Shown here: positions 23,885 to 32,404 of the stretch, one piece after another | Numbering within the stretch: position 1 is the stretch's first letter | How the letters are laid out: each line of letters opens with the position of its first letter | DNA from: Sphingobium subterraneum | GTDB taxonomy: Bacteria > Pseudomonadota > Alphaproteobacteria > Sphingomonadales > Sphingomonadaceae | NCBI RefSeq assembly: GCF_014199435.1 | Contig: NZ_JACIJP010000003.1 | Location: forward strand, 248,001 to 312,000 | Length of the DNA stretch: 64,000 nucleotides | Direction: 5' to 3' | Notes under the pieces: model-generated | The model's input: only the letters and a program-made list of their open reading frames with translations | The model's database searches: none | What the model was told of the DNA's origin: nothing | Made by a program: the position numbers and the translations under genes

Positions 23885-25922
23885 GGGCAGCCTCCAGAGA
23901 AACTGACGCAAACACCGCGCCATAAAGGGAGAAAATATCCTTCGCCATCTGGACGATTGCGGCGCGATCGGCAGGGTCGGAGAGGCCATTCACCAACTGG
24001 GCGAAGAAGCGCATATGGTCCTGATCGAGCGTGCCGTGCGATGTGAGATAGGTAAAGGCTTCCGGCGGCAGACTAAGATGCTGCGCCACCGCTGACGCTC
24101 CGCGTGAAGCCAGCGCCACACTCACACTTTCCAACACATAGACCATGCCGAAGAATGCGATCGCGTTGCCCGCAGTAATCTGCGCATAGGCATGATCGAC
24201 CATTGCCCGGGTCGGTTCGGCGGGGGCACTGTGGCGCACGGCCTCCGCATCCCCGCCCGCCATGGCAATGTCGGACAAGATCCACTCCTCATGCCCGGTT
24301 TCCTCCGCGACATATTCGTCAAGCGCGGCCGCAAGATCGGACCGGTGAGCAAGGCCAGCACGTGCGGCTTGCAGCAGCGGCACGGTATGGCGAACATGAT
24401 GATAGGCCTGGGCGAGGTAGGCGAGATAGCCATTCCGGTCGATCGTGCCTTTGAGGCCCGCTTGAATCTGTCGGATCTGCAGAAAGCGCAACCGCTCGCG
24501 TGTCGTTGCCGCTTCCAGTTCCAGAAAAAAGGTAGGCTCGCCCGAGAGCCACGCCTGCGCAATCGCTCCTCGGCGCAAACGACCATTGCCGGTCAGCATT
24601 CCATTGGCAGGCGTGAAATGTGCCACCTCACGCCATGCGCCAATGGAGGCATAGGGCGGCAACAGCGCATTCGCGGCCGTTACGGCGGCGGCCAAATCGG
24701 CGTCAGGGAAGGCGGGTGTCAACAAGGCTTCGGGCATTGGTCTGCCGTCGCCATGCACCATTGCCTGTTCGATCCCGGGTTGCGCCAGCAGCGCCTCCTC
24801 GACCCATTCGGGGGAGATGTTACGGCCAAAGCTCGTGACGATCATGGTCGACTTGCGTCCTTCGATCCACAAGCGGCCCTGCGAATCGATACGGCCGATA
24901 TCACCGGTCGCGAACGGCCCTGCGTCACGCAGCGCACCCACCGTACCGAGGCATACCGGTCCATCGAGCATCACTTCCCCATCAACTGCTATGGATGCGT
25001 GCATGTGGGAGAGGGGGCGACCGACACTGCCTGGGGCAGCATCATCTGCGTCCTCAAGCGAGACGACCGAGGCGCACTCCGTCAGCCCATACCCCTGCCG
25101 CACCGGCAATCCGACCGCGCGGGCGCGATCGAGCAGTGAGCGCGGCGTGCGGGCACCGCCCACCGCAACGATGGTGAGTGTGGGCAGCCGTGTCCCCTGA
25201 GCCTCCATATGACTGACCAGCCCGGCCAAATATTCGGGCACGATGATGAGCGATGTGACATTCCATTCCGTGATGGCCCGTACCATCGCGGGAACATCGG
25301 GACGGAACGGATCAGCCATACCGACCATCGCTTGGGGCGGGCACAGATAGGTGCCACCTGCAAGCAGGGTAGCGAACATTCCCGCCACTGTCTCCAGCAA
25401 TATGCCCGGTGGCAATAGCGCGAGATGCCGCCCGGCATGGTCCTGCCCGACCACATCGACAACCGCCGCGGCGACTTCCATCATATGCGCTGCCGACAGG
25501 CACACGCCCTTGGGCGTCCCGCTGGACCCGGACGTAAAAGTGATCCGCGCGGTGCCAGTCGGCAGCGCGATCGGCACCGCGTCGCATGGCGCAAAACTGT
25601 CGGGATCGGCGGAGCGATACAGCGCCTGCGCCCCGCATGTTTCAATCGCGTGGCGAAGCTGATCAGTGGTGAAGAAGGACGGCAGCGAAAGCACGGGGGT
25701 TGAGGCTTCAAGCAAGGCCAGCTCCAGCAGAAGCTCTGTGATGCCATGGTCAGTCTGCATCGCAACCGGGCGCCCCGCGTCATGGCGGGTGATCAGGCGC
25801 TCAGCCAAACCCTCGACCGCTACTGCCAGCGCACCATAGGTCAGGGGCGGGGTCGAAACCGGATCAACGGCAATGCGGTCCGGCGCTGTGGTAGCATGGT
25901 CCCTGAGTGTCCCGAGCAACAT
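23871..25922 (-). CDS. AMP-binding acyl-activating enzyme fused to a haem-oxygenase-like diiron domain
   Basis: Residues 1-460 are an ANL adenylating enzyme: P-loop TFTSGSSGTPKG (128-139), YGLTE (278-282), TGD at 339-341. The usual A10 lysine is replaced: NGRLRRG gives Arg448 where NGK is expected. Residues 475-683 form an HDO/TenA-like helical domain with a complete diiron ligand set: E541-x2-H544, E598, H629-x3-D633-x2-H636. HDO enzymes such as UndA and BesC use iron and oxygen on fatty or amino acids, so the fusion may activate an acid and then oxidise or cleave it. The gene starts right after the hemolysin-family gene (no gap) and overlaps the SDR. No characterised homologue with this architecture is recalled. 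Confidence 0.85.
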   Translation of the reverse strand: MLLGTLRDHATTAPDRIAVDPVSTPPLTYGALAVAVEGLAERLITRHDAGRPVAMQTDHGITELLLELALLEASTPVLSLPSFFTTDQLRHAIETCGAQALYRSADPDSFAPCDAVPIALPTGTARITFTSGSSGTPKGVCLSAAHMMEVAAAVVDVVGQDHAGRHLALLPPGILLETVAGMFATLLAGGTYLCPPQAMVGMADPFRPDVPAMVRAITEWNVTSLIIVPEYLAGLVSHMEAQGTRLPTLTIVAVGGARTPRSLLDRARAVGLPVRQGYGLTECASVVSLEDADDAAPGSVGRPLSHMHASIAVDGEVMLDGPVCLGTVGALRDAGPFATGDIGRIDSQGRLWIEGRKSTMIVTSFGRNISPEWVEEALLAQPGIEQAMVHGDGRPMPEALLTPAFPDADLAAAVTAANALLPPYASIGAWREVAHFTPANGMLTGNGRLRRGAIAQAWLSGEPTFFLELEAATTRERLRFLQIRQIQAGLKGTIDRNGYLAYLAQAYHHVRHTVPLLQAARAGLAHRSDLAAALDEYVAEETGHEEWILSDIAMAGGDAEAVRHSAPAEPTRAMVDHAYAQITAGNAIAFFGMVYVLESVSVALASRGASAVAQHLSLPPEAFTYLTSHGTLDQDHMRFFAQLVNGLSDPADRAAIVQMAKDIFSLYGAVFASVSLEAAHVPA

Positions 25923-26474
25923 TCAGGCAACCTTGCGCAGCGAACGGCGGCCTAGGAACGTGGCAAGCGCTTGTTGCCCTTGCGTGATTACGCCCATGCA
26001 CACGCGCGGGTCACGGGAGTAATAGGCTCCCCACTCGGCCGTGTCCTCCCCCAGACGCTCCGGCAGCGCAAGAGCGAGCTCCATGATGGGCACGCCGATC
26101 CGCACAAACATGCCGCGCAGGGGCGTCGTCAGGGTCGCCACCGCGATTTCGCTGGACCCGCCCAGATCATTGGCGGCTGCACCCCATAGAGCAATCATCG
26201 CCATGGCATTTTCAGCAGCGAGATTGCCGATCTCGACAATCTGTCCGCGCGCGACATCCCGACCCAGAGCGGCGCTGACCCGTGTTTCGATGCTTGTGTC
26301 GAGATAGCGTTCGAGGAATAGCGGCGCAGTGTCGGCGCGGCGATACCCCAGTGCGGCACTGCACCGCCGGTCTTTGCCCGCCGTCATATATGTACTGAAG
26401 CCCGGCGCGGGGGCGGCACCGAACACCTCTTGATAGCGACGCTGGATCAATGGTCTGCTCACGGCTTCTAACAT
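25923..26474 (-). CDS. Thermostable-hemolysin family protein (183 aa)
   Basis: The sequence has the family features RPLIQRRYQEVFGA, then SAALGYRRADTAPLFLERYLD, then IVEIGNLAAENAMAM, as in Vibrio delta-VPH. Despite the name, these proteins resemble GNAT or acyl-homoserine-lactone-synthase folds and are often placed beside AMP-binding and SDR genes; a haemolytic role is unproven here. The ATG at 26474 has GGGAG 6 nt before it; longer frames upstream lack similarity. It stands first in the run with the fused synthetase, with a 97-bp gap before it that may hold an internal promoter. Confidence 0.75.
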   Translation of the reverse strand: MLEAVSRPLIQRRYQEVFGAAPAPGFSTYMTAGKDRRCSAALGYRRADTAPLFLERYLDTSIETRVSAALGRDVARGQIVEIGNLAAENAMAMIALWGAAANDLGGSSEIAVATLTTPLRGMFVRIGVPIMELALALPERLGEDTAEWGAYYSRDPRVCMGVITQGQQALATFLGRRSLRKVA

Positions 26475-26571
26475 GCGGTGCTCCCAGGTTACACAGGCAA
26501 GACGCCGCGCCGCGCCGCTTTCCGCAGTCCGATAGAAAAGAAAATTTCGGGAGGGCCTCGCAGATCCATCG

Positions 26572-27681
26572 TTACCGCAGGCAGGCGCGGAAGAGTCGGA
26601 GGTAGTTTTCTGACGCTTTTTCAATTGTATAGTACCGTGCCTGAAGCAGGCTCGCTTCCGCGTTCTGGCTGGCTGGATTGGCTGTGTTGATCGCCTGTGC
26701 CATGGCAGCGACATCGCGAGGGGCAACCAGCATACCCAAGGTGCCATGGCCTAACAGCGCTTTCATGCTGCGGCTGCAGTCGGTCGCGATGATGACCAGA
26801 TTGGCAGCGAGGGCTTCGATTATAACGGCGGGTACCCCCTCATAATCGGACGACAGCAGGAATATGTCATAATCGCGCAGTGACAGGGCAGGTTCGGCGC
26901 AGTGTCCCCTAAATTCTACGATGTCGGCGATGCCCAGTCGCGCGGCTAGCGCGCCGAGCTTGGTGCGCTCTGGACCGTCGCCGATGATAGTCAGCCGGTC
27001 CGTTTTTTTCCGCCCCAGTGCAAATGCCTCCAGCATCACCGACAATTTCTTCTGCGGCGCGAGCCGACCGATGGTCACGAAATGGCGCCCGGCGGAGGCG
27101 CCGCATCGCGCCGCCTTTCCCCGCACGGTATCGATCATGGCCAGCGAAAGCGCCGGATCGGCAATAACGCTCACATGCGCGTCGGATTTGCCCATGCGCC
27201 CGCTGATTTCGAGCGTCATCGGATCGGCCAACGCGACGACATGATCCAGAAACGGCGCCTGAATTCGCAGCCACAGATGATACAGGAGTCGCAAGGGTAA
27301 TGGCATGTCGCGGCGATCAAGGTCATTGCTGATCTTGGCGATGATCGGCGGACAGCGGGCACCGAGGATCAGTTTCAGTGCCACTGCGACCACGGTGTAG
27401 CTATTCCCTGCGCAGAACAGAATGTCGGGCCTTTCCTGCCGAATATGGCCCGGCAAGGTGACCATCATCCATAGTGTTTCCCAAGCCGCCGTATCGAAAA
27501 AGGGCTGGCGAGGTGCTAAAAAATCAAGGTCTTTTCCTACATCCTCGGCCATAGCGCCATCGGCGCGTCCCATGAACAGGGATGCTTCGATCCCCGAGCT
27601 GCGCCAGTGTCGTACCAGACGCAACGCGATCCGCTCGACGCCGCCCGGTTCGAAACTGTGTAGAAAGGTCAGGATTTTCAA
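26572..27681 (-). CDS. GT4-type glycosyltransferase with TTG start
   Basis: This 369-residue GT-B enzyme has an N-terminal motif LHSFEPGGVERIALRLV and a C-terminal nucleotide-sugar part: VTIGRLAPQKKLSVMLEAF, then the E-x7-E region SSDYEGVPAVIIEAL. The start is the TTG at 27681, which overlaps the stop of the preceding deacetylase-like gene (TTGA); the frame opens upstream but without similarity. It would add a sugar to a lipid or polysaccharide acceptor at the inner membrane. Confidence 0.86.
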   Translation of the reverse strand: MKILTFLHSFEPGGVERIALRLVRHWRSSGIEASLFMGRADGAMAEDVGKDLDFLAPRQPFFDTAAWETLWMMVTLPGHIRQERPDILFCAGNSYTVVAVALKLILGARCPPIIAKISNDLDRRDMPLPLRLLYHLWLRIQAPFLDHVVALADPMTLEISGRMGKSDAHVSVIADPALSLAMIDTVRGKAARCGASAGRHFVTIGRLAPQKKLSVMLEAFALGRKKTDRLTIIGDGPERTKLGALAARLGIADIVEFRGHCAEPALSLRDYDIFLLSSDYEGVPAVIIEALAANLVIIATDCSRSMKALLGHGTLGMLVAPRDVAAMAQAINTANPASQNAEASLLQARYYTIEKASENYLRLFRACLR

Positions 27682-28454
27682 GCTTTGGCCTCGCTTGCGA
27701 GATCGATGTAGCGGCTGATGATCCGGTATCGGGCCAGATATTCGAGCGTGCGGTCGATGCTGTTCATCAGTGAGGGCACATGAGTGTCGCCGGGGTGGAC
27801 GGCCACCCGGATGACGGGAGCGGATCGCAACAGTTGAGGCAATGCGCGGGCCGCCAGCAGGGAGGACGCGATACGGGCGCGGCTGCGGCTCGCCCAAGTA
27901 ATCACCGGGCCCCTGAAAAGGACGGTTCCGCATTGGGGCTGCCAGACCCGCCAATGATCTTCGGCCAGAGCGAAGCCCGCCCGGATCAGCGCCGTCCGCG
28001 CTTCTTCACCATAGAGCCAGGCCGGAGCGATAAAACCCGCCGCGGGTCGTTCGATGATGCGTTCGACCAGCGCCTTGCCATCTATCATACGCGACAGGCT
28101 GGTGCACGCGTCCAGCCCGAGAAACTCTCCCTCACGTGCCGTCATAAAGCCCGCCTTTACCCGGTGAAGCGCCGAGCGGTGCGTGCTGTCGTCCCTGTGA
28201 TACCAGCCATGCACGAATATATCCCGTCCATCGGCGGCCCAGTCACGCAGCTGCGTTGCGAATGGCGAACCGGGGAGGATCGGTGCCTCACCCCAGTGGT
28301 TGGGCACTACCAGCATGGCGACCTTCGTGACGGGCACTCGTGCTGCCAGCCGGTCGAGCAGCAGTTCGACCGCAGGCTGCGTGCGTGGGCTAACGTCGTG
28401 GATCGAAACCAGCAGATGTGGTCGGGGCGTCGTCTTAAGGTTCTGCAGGGGCAT
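27678..28454 (-). CDS. Polysaccharide-deacetylase-like protein (DUF2334)
   Basis: The protein has the NodB-like metal motif SIHDVSPR near its N-terminus (residue about 16), then HGWYHRDD (near 80), and a later IRVAVHPGD loop, which together make the Asp-His-His site. It resembles DUF2334 proteins, which deacetylate or hydrolyse a glycan or lipid-linked sugar. The ATG at 28454 was chosen; a GTG at 28481 adds nine residues. Its stop overlaps the glycosyltransferase start, so the two enzymes are coupled. Confidence 0.8.
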   Translation of the reverse strand: MPLQNLKTTPRPHLLVSIHDVSPRTQPAVELLLDRLAARVPVTKVAMLVVPNHWGEAPILPGSPFATQLRDWAADGRDIFVHGWYHRDDSTHRSALHRVKAGFMTAREGEFLGLDACTSLSRMIDGKALVERIIERPAAGFIAPAWLYGEEARTALIRAGFALAEDHWRVWQPQCGTVLFRGPVITWASRSRARIASSLLAARALPQLLRSAPVIRVAVHPGDTHVPSLMNSIDRTLEYLARYRIISRYIDLASEAKA

Positions 28455-28637
28455 CAGTCTCGGGCTCTCAGCAGGAACCACAAAATTCGCGCGAACATGG
28501 ACCAGCTTTTACAGTGCCCATGCGCTTTCAGACCACAATGTGACAGACGGTGTATGCTTCGCGCAGGGCGATTGATCACCGCCTCGTCATTGGCAGCGCG
28601 CGGTACGAAGGGAACCTGCCCCGTGTGAAGAATAGAA

Positions 28638-29819
28638 TTATGCCGCATTGCTGATCCGATCGCGTTGCTGGAGGTACAGGGAGAAAAGCCGCTGGAAATG
28701 CATGTCCATGGATGGGATGCTGTCCGCTTGCGCCACTGCGGCCTCTCGCGCGCCGAAGACATTACCCGCAAGAAAGTGTCGCAGGGCGTCGGCCAGCGAT
28801 GCAGCGCTCCCGGCAGTGAATAGGGCTCCCTGCCCCGGAACGAACTGGTCGGCCGCGCCGCCGTAGTTTGGCACGACGATCGGCAAGCCACTGGCGCGCG
28901 CTTCTGCTGCCGCCATGCAGAATGTCTCGGCTTCGCACCCGTGGACCAGCGCATCGCTGCTCGCGAGGATGGATGCCAGCATGTGCCGGTCACTTACAGG
29001 CGCGGCGAGGTGAATATGAGGATTATGCGCTGCGGCCCGCACCACGCTGGCGCGCGATCGTCCGTCGCCGAACAGGATGAGGCCGACCGGATTGCCAAAT
29101 CCTGCCGCCGTTACGCCTTGGAAAACCATCGGCCATCGTTTCTCTTTCCCATGCCGCCCCATGGCGACCAGTAAGGTAGCGCGCTCGTCCAGCCCGCACC
29201 GCGCCAACATCCTCGCACGCAATCTGATGTCGCGAAGACAGGGCGAAAACAGATTCGGCTGCACTCCCATCGGGACGACTTGAACTTTCTTCAGCCCACC
29301 CTCGACCAGTCGTCGTCCCAGATGCCCGTTGGCGCAAATGACGATGTCGAACTGATCGTCGAGACGACGCAGATGACGCCAGAACCAGTCGAATTGGCGA
29401 TCGATCTGGTTGCGCTTCATTACGCCGGAAAACCAGCGATACGCATAAGCAGACAGCGGATCGGCATGCATAATAAGGGCGCGCGGTACCCGGCCTCGCC
29501 AACGCGCGACCATCGCGGGACTGCTCCATGGTGAGGACACTTCGACCAAATCGGGCGCCAGCGCATCGAGAACATCGTGCAGCGCTGTCTCGTCCCGGAA
29601 ATAGCGATACCGTCGGTCGAGCGGAAACAGCGGTGCCTTTACGACGCGAATGAACCCGCCCGACTCCTGGGGAATAACAGCGTCCTGTGCGCCTGGTACC
29701 ACCAGAACGATCTGCTGTTCTCCCGGTCGTGACGCGCGCAGCTTCTGCTCCACATAAGTTTTTACGCCGCCGCCATGCGGAGAGTAGAAGGCGCAGACAT
29801 CCACAATGCGCATCGTCAT
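28638..29819 (-). CDS. GT4-type glycosyltransferase (393 aa)
   Basis: A GT-B fold enzyme: N-terminal FYSPHGGGVKTYVEQKL, then VVPMGVQPNLFSPC, a donor site with LLVAMGRHGKEKRW, and HGCEAETFCMAAAEARASGLPIVVPN near residue 310, where the two Glu residues bind the nucleotide sugar. It starts 3 nt after the DUF2141 gene and is followed after a 183-bp gap by the deacetylase-like gene. It is similar in type to the enzyme at 26572-27681 but clearly diverged, so the product probably carries two sugars. Confidence 0.87.
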   Translation of the reverse strand: MTMRIVDVCAFYSPHGGGVKTYVEQKLRASRPGEQQIVLVVPGAQDAVIPQESGGFIRVVKAPLFPLDRRYRYFRDETALHDVLDALAPDLVEVSSPWSSPAMVARWRGRVPRALIMHADPLSAYAYRWFSGVMKRNQIDRQFDWFWRHLRRLDDQFDIVICANGHLGRRLVEGGLKKVQVVPMGVQPNLFSPCLRDIRLRARMLARCGLDERATLLVAMGRHGKEKRWPMVFQGVTAAGFGNPVGLILFGDGRSRASVVRAAAHNPHIHLAAPVSDRHMLASILASSDALVHGCEAETFCMAAAEARASGLPIVVPNYGGAADQFVPGQGALFTAGSAASLADALRHFLAGNVFGAREAAVAQADSIPSMDMHFQRLFSLYLQQRDRISNAA

Positions 29820-29822
29820 CTT

Positions 29823-30335
29823 TCATCGTTCCTTAAGCGGGCCGAAGTGGAAAAGTCCCGTGCGGTACTGCAGCGTGATCGCGATATGGGCGGGGACCGT
29901 ACCGACTACCGCCCGTGCGAGCGCTGCCCGTGGCTTCGACCAGCCCAGCTTGGGATCGCCGGGGAACCCGATACCATCGCTGTTCAGGTTGAAGCGCCGG
30001 TCGCCGTTGCGATCATGCAGCAGGCTTAGTGCATAGACACCGGGGGCGGGGGCCCGGATGCACAGCTGAACGTCTCCGGTTGAGGGAACCGCGACCTCGA
30101 CCCGGCGGAATGTCTTGCCGCTGGCAACCAGCACATTGTCATCCGCCAGAAAATCGGTGTCGTTGTCGGGGTAAAGCTCCAGCTTGAGCTGCCCGGCCCG
30201 ATCCTTCAGCCCTTTCACGCCGACCAGAAATGCAGGGCCCCTCTCCACGGCACCGCAACGGCCTTCGGCCTTGCCCAGATCAGGTGAGGAAGCGAGCGCC
30301 GCTCCCGCAGTCAGAACGGCGAGCATACCCGTCAC
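29823..30335 (-). CDS. DUF2141-domain exported protein
   Basis: The 170-residue protein has a short signal sequence (MLAVLTAGAALASS) and then a single beta-sandwich of the DUF2141 type: VKGLKDRAGQLKLELYPDND, then LCIRAPAPGVYALSLLHDRNGDRRFNLNSDGIGFPG. The DxNxDxxxDxNxDG-like loop (DRNGDRRFNLNSDG) resembles a calcium site. The start is a GTG whose last bases overlap the upstream stop (GTGA). Proteins of this class are common next to glycosyltransferases in sphingomonads; the function is unknown. Confidence 0.8.
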   Translation of the reverse strand: MTGMLAVLTAGAALASSPDLGKAEGRCGAVERGPAFLVGVKGLKDRAGQLKLELYPDNDTDFLADDNVLVASGKTFRRVEVAVPSTGDVQLCIRAPAPGVYALSLLHDRNGDRRFNLNSDGIGFPGDPKLGWSKPRAALARAVVGTVPAHIAITLQYRTGLFHFGPLKER

Positions 30336-31243
30336 GCCGATCGTTCCTGTAGCAGTTCGCTACTCGCCAGCAACGCGCCGACGACCAAATGGGCCGCCAG
30401 AATCAGGCTCGCCATCAGCGCCATGGCGGCTACGATTTCTGTGTCACGACCGACGACAAAGGTGGCCAGCCCCGCAAATACCAGATCCTTGTTCGGCAGC
30501 AGTGGCAGGCGGGACAGCAGCTGGCGCATGGCCGACAGGACCAGCAGCCAGCTCAGGGCCATCGTGGGCAGCAGGATATGCCACATTAGCGCTGCCAATA
30601 GCGCGCAGGCCAGAATCCGCGCCATGTGTACCGCGCCGATGAAACAGAGCGCGTCGCGCGGCAGCGTGAACAGCGACTTGCGAAGCACCATTAGCAGAAA
30701 GGATGTCGCCAGCACGCAGCCTGCCGAGAGCACGAACGTGTGCGAGCTGACACCCAAGGGCAGCGAACCCAGCAGGGGCGCGGCCAGCAGGAACAGGATC
30801 AGCGTCGCGATATTGCCTGTCAGCGCCGAGAGGATCGTCACATCCTTGATCGCTCCGAACGGTGCTGCGACGACATACGCATGCCGACGCGCCCAGGCAT
30901 AAAAATAGACTTCGCCCAGATAGCCGAGCAGAATCTCGTTGCTGATCAGCTTGCGCAATAGGGCCGCAAAACCGCCGACCGGCAATATCCACAGGCGGCG
31001 AAAGATGATCCATTCCGAAAAGGGCGACATCAGATAATAGGCAGAAAAGAGCAACCAGAATCCCGGATGGCGCGGGAAAATCGCTTCTAGTTCTGCGACA
31101 TTGAGCGACTTCAATTGATAGACGACGCTGAGCAGGATGAGGAACGAGACTAGCGGTCCGGCAATGCGGGTCCACCTGCGTTCGTCGCTCAGCAAGGGGG
31201 CAGGATCGATCAGGGGCGCAATCGCTGCAATGCTTTCGTCCAT
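30332..31243 (-). CDS. Multi-pass membrane protein, flippase-like
   Basis: The 303-residue protein has about eight hydrophobic segments and resembles the UPF0104/lysylphosphatidylglycerol-synthase membrane domain only loosely: FGAIKDVTILSALTGNIATLILFLL and LLSRLPLLPNKDLVFAG are polar-flanked family-like motifs. It would sit in the inner membrane and may move or anchor the lipid-linked product of the downstream glycosyltransferases. The ATG at 31243 was chosen because the protein-like hydrophobic sequence begins just after it. It is the first gene of the long minus-strand run. Confidence 0.6.
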   Translation of the reverse strand: MDESIAAIAPLIDPAPLLSDERRWTRIAGPLVSFLILLSVVYQLKSLNVAELEAIFPRHPGFWLLFSAYYLMSPFSEWIIFRRLWILPVGGFAALLRKLISNEILLGYLGEVYFYAWARRHAYVVAAPFGAIKDVTILSALTGNIATLILFLLAAPLLGSLPLGVSSHTFVLSAGCVLATSFLLMVLRKSLFTLPRDALCFIGAVHMARILACALLAALMWHILLPTMALSWLLVLSAMRQLLSRLPLLPNKDLVFAGLATFVVGRDTEIVAAMALMASLILAAHLVVGALLASSELLQERSA

Positions 31244-31445
31244 AAACAGTGTGACCCTCGATGCGCATGGCCGAACACCCGGCCGACCCAGTATTTTGGA
31301 TGAGACGCCGCCAGCGCAGATCTTCCGCAGTAGCGATCTGTATTTCTTGTGTACGCCCTCGACCCGGGCGCCCTTTGCCAGCGTGGTATGAAAGGGATGT
31401 GACGCTTGCTCATCCGACCTAGTGATCGGAAATAAGTACAATGAT

Positions 31446-31482
31446 AGTCCGCTAAGCTGCCTGCATCATGGAATAGCGGACT
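31446..31482. repeat. Perfect 9-bp inverted repeat in a divergent gap
   Basis: AGTCCGCTA at 31446-31454 faces TAGCGGACT at 31474-31482 across a 19-nt loop. It lies in the 412-bp gap 31244-31655, between the flippase-like gene (minus) and the DUF3489 gene (plus). Nothing else in the gap was recognised apart from the promoters that must be there. It could be a regulator site or an end of the recombinase module. Confidence 0.4.
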
Positions 31483-31655
31483 TTCCGGATCGTCCGACAT
31501 AACTGACATTCCACTCGACTTCCTGTGTAATAGGAGCATTGCTGTTCGGACTGATTAGCGCCGGGCCAGGAGGCTGGCGCCGCCCTGACCGATCGATCGG
31601 CGGGGCTGTGGGTGGTGGGAGCAGCACGATGCTGCTCCGGAACGGAGATCACCCC

Positions 31656-31964
31656 ATGAAAAATATCGAAACGACAGAACTATCTACGACCACTGCCACC
31701 GCCTATGTTGCCCCCCTCTCCGGCACAAAAACCGCAACCAAGTACCGCACCACAAAATCCGCGGCTGTGACGAAACTGCTATCACGGGCCAAGGGCGCAA
31801 CGCTGGCAGAGATCGGTGGAGCCACGGGCTGGCAGCCGCATAGCTGCCGAGCGTTCCTGACAGGCTTGCGCAAGAAGGGGAAGGAGCTGACCAAGGAACA
31901 GCGTTCTGATGGTTCCGGCGCCTATCGTATCTCCCCGACGGTGCCGGAGGTTATTGCTCCATGA
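31656..31964 (+). CDS. DUF3489-domain protein (102 aa)
   Basis: A Thr/Ala/Lys-rich N-terminus (residues 1-40) leads to the DUF3489 helical domain: KLLSRAKGATLAEIGGATGWQPHSCRAFLTGLRKKGKEL. This looks like a winged-helix DNA-binding domain. It is the first gene of a conserved three-gene set (DUF3489, DUF2924, serine recombinase) found in mobile regions of alphaproteobacteria. The ATG at 31656 has GGAG 8 nt before it. Its stop overlaps the start of the next gene. The role is unproven; control of, or accessory binding for, the recombinase is likely. Confidence 0.82.
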   Translation: MKNIETTELSTTTATAYVAPLSGTKTATKYRTTKSAAVTKLLSRAKGATLAEIGGATGWQPHSCRAFLTGLRKKGKELTKEQRSDGSGAYRISPTVPEVIAP

Positions 31965-32404
31965 TCAATCTAGACGATGAAATGGCCACGTTGGCGAAGA
32001 TGACACCCTCGCAGCTGCGCGCGGCATGGCGTGTCCAATATCGATCGCCAGCTCCCGATATCGGCCCCGACCTGCTCCGACGCGGAATCGCCTGGCGCAT
32101 GCAGACGCGGGTCCAAGGTGGACTGACGGTCGCGACACGGCGCGCGATCGACAAGTATCTTACCCGGCTGGAGAAGACCGGCGAGGTTGCCAGCCCCCGC
32201 GATCTAACGATCAAGAGCGGGACCCGGTTAGTGCGATCATGGCAGGGGCGCACCTATCACGTCCTGGTTCTCGACGATGGCTTTGAGCACGAGGGGCGCC
32301 GCTATGAGAGCCTGAGCCAGATCGCGCGCGCCATCACCGGTGCGCACTGGTCGGGACCACGCTTCTTTGGCCTACGCAAACGAAAGGCACCATTCCGTGG
32401 CTGA
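31961..32404 (+). CDS. DUF2924-domain protein (147 aa)
   Basis: The protein matches the DUF2924 family: MATLAKMTPSQLRAAWRVQY at the start, LLRRGIAWRMQTRVQGGL in the middle, then SGTRLVRSWQGRTYHVLVLDDGFEHEGRRYESLSQIARAITGAHWSGPRFFGL, which is a conserved DNA-related beta fold. It overlaps DUF3489 (ATGA) and the recombinase start (8 nt), so the three proteins are made together. The function is unknown; the family is almost always beside a serine recombinase. Confidence 0.85.
   Translation: MINLDDEMATLAKMTPSQLRAAWRVQYRSPAPDIGPDLLRRGIAWRMQTRVQGGLTVATRRAIDKYLTRLEKTGEVASPRDLTIKSGTRLVRSWQGRTYHVLVLDDGFEHEGRRYESLSQIARAITGAHWSGPRFFGLRKRKAPFRG

Noticed and set aside
26475..26571. SigF-type promoter before the hemolysin-family gene
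   Set aside because: A GTAACC occurs near the start, but no CGAA follows at 16 nt, and it overlaps the ribosome site.
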